Shown here one piece after another: positions 51,701-57,700 of a DNA stretch of 64,000 nt. Below the pieces are notes generated by a model, which saw only the letters and a list, made by a program, of their open reading frames with translations, did no database searches and was not told where the DNA came from. The stretch is taken from assembly GCA_903813345.2 (NCBI GenBank), contig CAIIXF020000002.1, positions 27,533,223-27,597,222 on the forward strand. The letters run 5' to 3'. The position numbers and the translations under genes were made by a program. Origin of the DNA: Owenia fusiformis (taxonomy: Eukaryota; Annelida; Polychaeta; Sabellida; Oweniidae). The stretch's first letter is position 1. Each line of letters opens with the position of its first letter.

Positions 51701-54700
51701 GTCTACATTTACATTATTTTATCATGTTCTATAAACTATAAACAGTGAAACCTGTATGGAACACTTATAGAAGTGGAACAACTCTGTTAGTGGAACACTT
51801 CTCTGATTCACAAGATCAACGAACTTAATGTTAAATTAATCTCTATAATTGGAACACTTTTAAGAGGTACCAAAGGTGTTCCACCTAGACAGGTTTTACT
51901 GTACATTATGCTTAAGAACAGATCTACTCTTATGTCCGGTATTTGCCCAAACCTTTTTAACTGAGGTCCAAGTAAAAATCCAAATCAAATGTCAAGGTGT
52001 TGATAAATTGATAAAAACCCAAAATATTGAACAAGAGGCTCATTCTTATGCGAGCTTTTTTGTCATTAAAATAAACTATTTTTCACCATGTGTGCCACGG
52101 AAAGAAAATTTTTTGGCCAAAAAATTTTTATTCTTCAAACTTATTTTTGTATTTTAAGAAGTGTAGTTGATTGCTTGTGTGCGAAATGTTCCCCTTAATT
52201 ATTAATTAAGATAATAAAATAAATATTTCCGGAATAGAACATCTGTAACACCCTACCAATAATTAAAAAGCAATTATTTTAACATATATGTCTTGATTAT
52301 CACTTACCAATGTGAGCCTAGCACCTGTATAGAGATTTATTAATATCAACAACAGTTTAATAAACTTTCTCACTATATCTGTATTGTTACATATAACCAC
52401 CATTCTTATGCATTGTTGATTAACGGATATAGACTCATACTGTACTTATCATTCTGGAATTTCATCATAATATGTTCATTATTGCAGAATTTTGTCTATT
52501 GATATTAATATTTACTTTATTGCTTGATCTCTAACTTGGAAACTCAGATAATTTTTTTCTAAGACTGATGAAAATTAGACATCATCCTTTAGCCTGTGGT
52601 AATGAAATTAGCATGTGTTACAGTGTGTTTACAGATTATATGCCACTTTTCTCTAGGCATTGAATCATTTCTTTTATTATTGAAAACAATAATTCGATGC
52701 TTGCTTTCAACTTGTAAAAGATAAGAGAACTTATCTATTGGAGGCACATCAAGAACATCTTCCAAATACAAGTGCCCTTCAGTAATCATCCAATAATCTA
52801 ATCAGAATTACCAGATTCAAAACTTGTGTAGTACTCAGGCCCGTAGGCCAGGGGGTGTTCGATGGGTCCCCCCCCCCCCCCCCTAGCCAAACATTCATGC
52901 AGTTTTTCACCATTCCGAGCACTTTTTAAGTGATTTTGGACCAAAATGAGTGTGAACCACCCCTGGGATTTTCCAAAAAGTTAACCCCCCTTGGCAAATC
53001 CTGGCTACAGGCCTGGTACTGTTACAGTTGTGCTGTCTAATCTGAACACCACTGGGACAAGCCAAATATGTTCAGATTAGCAGGTGTTCACATTTGAAGG
53101 TTTTCTTAATATGTAAGTCTATGGGAGATAACAAAATCATGACAGAGAAAAACCTGTTCACATTGAGAGATGTTTGGATAAACAGGTTTCACTGTACCTT
53201 GACTGGTACAAAACAGCTTTTGACTATCAATTAAAGATCAGAGAGTTCTTTAAAAGGAAGGCAATCAATTAGAATCAATATGTTTCAGCGTGAACTGATG
53301 GAACATTTGATATAGGATTATTCCAGTTAAGCTCACAATATATACAGCTGACCTGTCAACCCTCACGCATTAGGCATGATTGTCACGCATTTGCTGGAAA
53401 AAATAAAATCACGCATTATGCAAATCACGCATTATGTTGATATTTAGAAAAATTGCTTTTTATAAAATGCCAATACAGTAAAAAAACGAACGTCGAAAAA
53501 AAGCGAACACATTCCGTTCTGACTTTTCATGTGAATTCCGTATATGTCACGCATTAAATGCTTCGAAATATTTTGTACCTACTATGGGGATTTTCAGTCC
53601 AAAAATCAACTTTCAATGATCAATATAGCTAAGTATTAATTTTGTCATTCCAATCTTCATAGAATTTCACTCACTGATTGAGCAATGCAGAAGGACGGAG
53701 ATGGAGAAGGCATGGCTCATGTTATTTTGTTCTATAAAATCAAAAAGTTATCACCTGTTACATACATGTATGTCAGAACCTTGCAGTTTAAAAAATAGAT
53801 AAATATATGAGATATCAAAATTGTCATGGTAACTATGGGTTTTAAAGAGAAAGCTTGAAACCTATACAATAACCTGACAGTGCCTCATTAAGCTTAGGGA
53901 TTAATTTTATTGGAAAGTAAAAGTACTTTCTGATTGTTGACTAATGCAATGTGATTGATCCCATCTTCCATCAAAATGAATAGCATTGTTAGCTAAGCTA
54001 ATATTTCTACAATCCGTACCTTTATTCTATTTGCTATTAATTAACTCGAGATTTTAAATCTGATTTATTTCCGTTATAAACGCTGAGTTTAATGGTATCT
54101 ATTGTTTTTGTGTTATAACAATGGGGAAAGGAATTCGATATTTAGTACATGGTCCCTTTTGGCCAATAATTGTAAATATTTTATTTTGTAATCAAATCTA
54201 GCATAGAAATGCAAATTGTTCTCCATTTCCTCTTCACTACAGTAGTTAAACTAATTATCGGTTGCTTCTATATTTCGTTTTGGAAAACTCACTATTGACG
54301 ATTCGTTATCAATGAAAAGTTTCAAGCATCTACCTCTTAGATAATATTGAAAAGTCAGATCTGCAAAAATTAAAAAATCGTGAATTTATTTATTTTATCT
54401 TTTTTAGGTCACACATGTTTTTTAATTCGCAATAATTCGCACCAATGCACACCATTCATCCTCGCATGTTTTCGAATATTTGAGAAATGAAAAGCTGACA
54501 ACTTTTTTCACCAATTTTTTTTCAAAAATCTCTTAAATAAGTTTTGACGAATAGTAAATGAATGATAAAAGCATATTTTCAAATTTTACATGGGGACTTT
54601 AAGAAACAATTGATTAGCATGTAATTAATTTATATTTTAGACAATTAAGTTAGTTTTCAGTCATAAAGCTGTAGGAATGTATAGGCTACCTCTGCAAATA

Positions 54701-57700
54701 TACATTCTTCTCATATTATTGACCTATCCGTGACATCTTGAATATGAGAATAAATTGCTTCATGTGTTTGTTAGAGGAATTCATCAGCTTTAGATTTCTA
54801 GGTTGTTTTTTTGGATTGCGTGTGTTATCAGAATTCTGTTGAAGTTATCAATATTGGATGTAGGTAGTCTAATGTCAAAGTTGATTTTTTGATTAAGACT
54901 CTGTGTTGATGTCATAGGTGTATCATTGTTTTTTGGGCTTATTATGCCACACCTGGCGAAGGATCAACCATCTAGATGATCTGGGGGGACAGAATTTTAT
55001 ATTTTTGATATGATTTATTATACTCTGAGCATTTCTAATATGATAATAAGATGAAAAATAAATGAAAACCAGTGCTGCCATCTTTTATTCAGATTTTTTC
55101 TTGGGCCAGACTTCCATTGACTTCTATATTAAGATCTTGTGAAAGTGACTTTATTTCATGATTTTATCAAAACATGTAGGTTGAATATGTTTAAAACTTG
55201 ATTGCTATATCATGTGATGACCCTTTTAACATACTTATTGTGATTTATCATCAAAATGTGGGTTGCTAAACAAAAAAAAACAAGGTTTTTAGAAAATTTA
55301 AACATTGCATTAATGGAGATTTGTTTTTTTTAAAAAAAGTCATGGAAATGATTTAGATAACATAACTGTATAAATAGAAGTTATTCTTGTAGAAAACAGT
55401 TCCCTGAATTCAAAATTTGCCAATTAAAAGAAGGCAACGTAAGTCATTAGAGATCTAATATGCAAATCTCTTAAAACCTCACGAAAAACGAGATTTAGTG
55501 AGATTTCAAAAGCTATATAGAAACTGTACTATTGATTAATTTCTAATTAAATCCTATTTTTTAGAAAAGTTTATTGCAGACACATTTTGTATGTATATAT
55601 TTATATTTAATTCGAGATGAGACATATTAAAAAATGATGTCACTTTTTGATTATGTACTAATATCTTTCAGTACAGTGTAAACATAACCAAAATGGCTTT
55701 TCTTTTCTTTGAACAAATTATTTTGTTTGGGTTCTTAGAGAGCTAATCACTTTACTCAAGGAGACTATTCTCCAGTCAATTTTCTCCAATAAATAATGAT
55801 CAGGTTCTTTTAAGCTGTCACTGTAAACCATACCTTTCAGTATGTAATTAATAACTAGCCCTAGGTACCTTGAAACCTTACACTGTGTACCTGATATCCT
55901 TCCCAAGAGCGTCATCGTATTCTTTAACCCCTTGAATGCCAAGGGTGTCAGATGAGTCAATGGATTTCTCAATAGAATGGCTCTAACTTTAGCAAATTTT
56001 GTTCAATTTACAAAATACTATGTATTACAATGCTTGTAATTTTTCTTTGTTCAATCATTATCCAAAATAGACATAAAATTAAAACGGCTCTAATTTTGAC
56101 GAATTTTGTTCAATTTACACAAACAATTTTTCTATGTTCAATTGTCATACCAAAATGAACATCAAATTTCAAAATTATGTATTAAGATAGAAATATTGGA
56201 AAACCATATAAAAATGAAAAATGCTCTAGAATTCATGAGGTTGAATAAGGAATTCCTTTCATCAAATCAAGTCACCAAACATCCAATCAGAATATAAAGT
56301 AGGTGCAAATTCCTGATTTTACAGTTGAGACCAAATTTGGTCAAAAAATGCCTATTTTTCATGATTTTTTTTATCATAGGCTTGTTTTTAAGAGGAAGAA
56401 CTAAACATATCAAGTAGTATTAAGGTCTAGTCAGAGGAGAGAAATTAGATATGATCTTTTTTTTATCATAGGCTTGTTTTTAAGAGGAAGAACTAAACAT
56501 ATCAAATAGTATTAAGGTCTAGTCAGAGGAGAGAAATTAGATATGATCTTGCCTAGGGTAGTTACAAACCTTTTTATTGAGCAATTTTATAAAGAGTGAC
56601 ACGAAGGCGGCTAATATATTATTTTAGTCTAATTATTACGTATATCTCTGTATCAGATTTCACATTTCTACTCAGCTTCGCCAACTTAAGTAAAACTAAA
56701 TAATCAAAAAATCAATGCCCAAAAAAGTTAATCGCTGTCAAACAGAAATAGAATATTTATATTGTTTGTATAAGCTTGATGGTTCAAATAAGTAGCTCCT
56801 TATATGGAATTGTCTCCTGAAGGAGAAAACTCGCAGTAAGGTTATTCACCCTCTCAGTCAGGTTATTCACTCTCTCAGTCAGGTTATTCACTCTCTCAGT
56901 CAGGTTATTCACTCTCTCAGTCAGGTTATGGCTCTCCCCTCATAGTGATTGTATACTACACTTATCAACGTCAGCCCCTCCCTGATAGTAAACACAAGAG
57001 GCCATAGAGGACTCAAGGCCAAAACATTAATCAAAAAACAACTCAGGTATAGCATTTAAGAATGCAAGGAAATAAATCCCCAGAATCCCAAACAATTATC
57101 TCATATACACTGAAACAGCAAAAACACCCCACCCCTGACCCCTCCCTGTTTTGAGCTTTGAGAAAAAATGTGTCATAAGGGAAGTAAATTGTGCACCTAA
57201 ATTCTCAGATTCTATCTTAAACTGCAATATATGGGGGATAAGTACTGCCTCCTTGAATTACCTCTCTACTAGCTTATCATATCACTACATTAAGGAAATG
57301 TAGTTCCACTTTGACATGTCCTTTTATGACAACCTGAAAAGGAAAAAATAATTTGACCAAAGATTTGATATAAATAAAAGAAATCCTTTCAGAAAGGTAA
57401 AGACAATTTCCGTATGCTAATATTGCATTGATTAAATCTGATACGTTTTCCGATATTTCATGAAGTCAATGGTTTCAAGTTTGTCAGTTTTTCTATTTGT
57501 TATGTCTAATAGAAGTATTGGAATACATTATGTTTCATACACCTTGTAAACTAATGAAACGTTTATTTAGATTGGTATGCGTGGGTTTTTGTTATGGCGC
57601 AGTGGTCCCTGAATCTTGTTCTGTTTCGAACCTTTATACCTTATGTTTTTAACCTTTATACCTTATGTTTTTAACCTTTATACCTTATGTTTTTAACCTT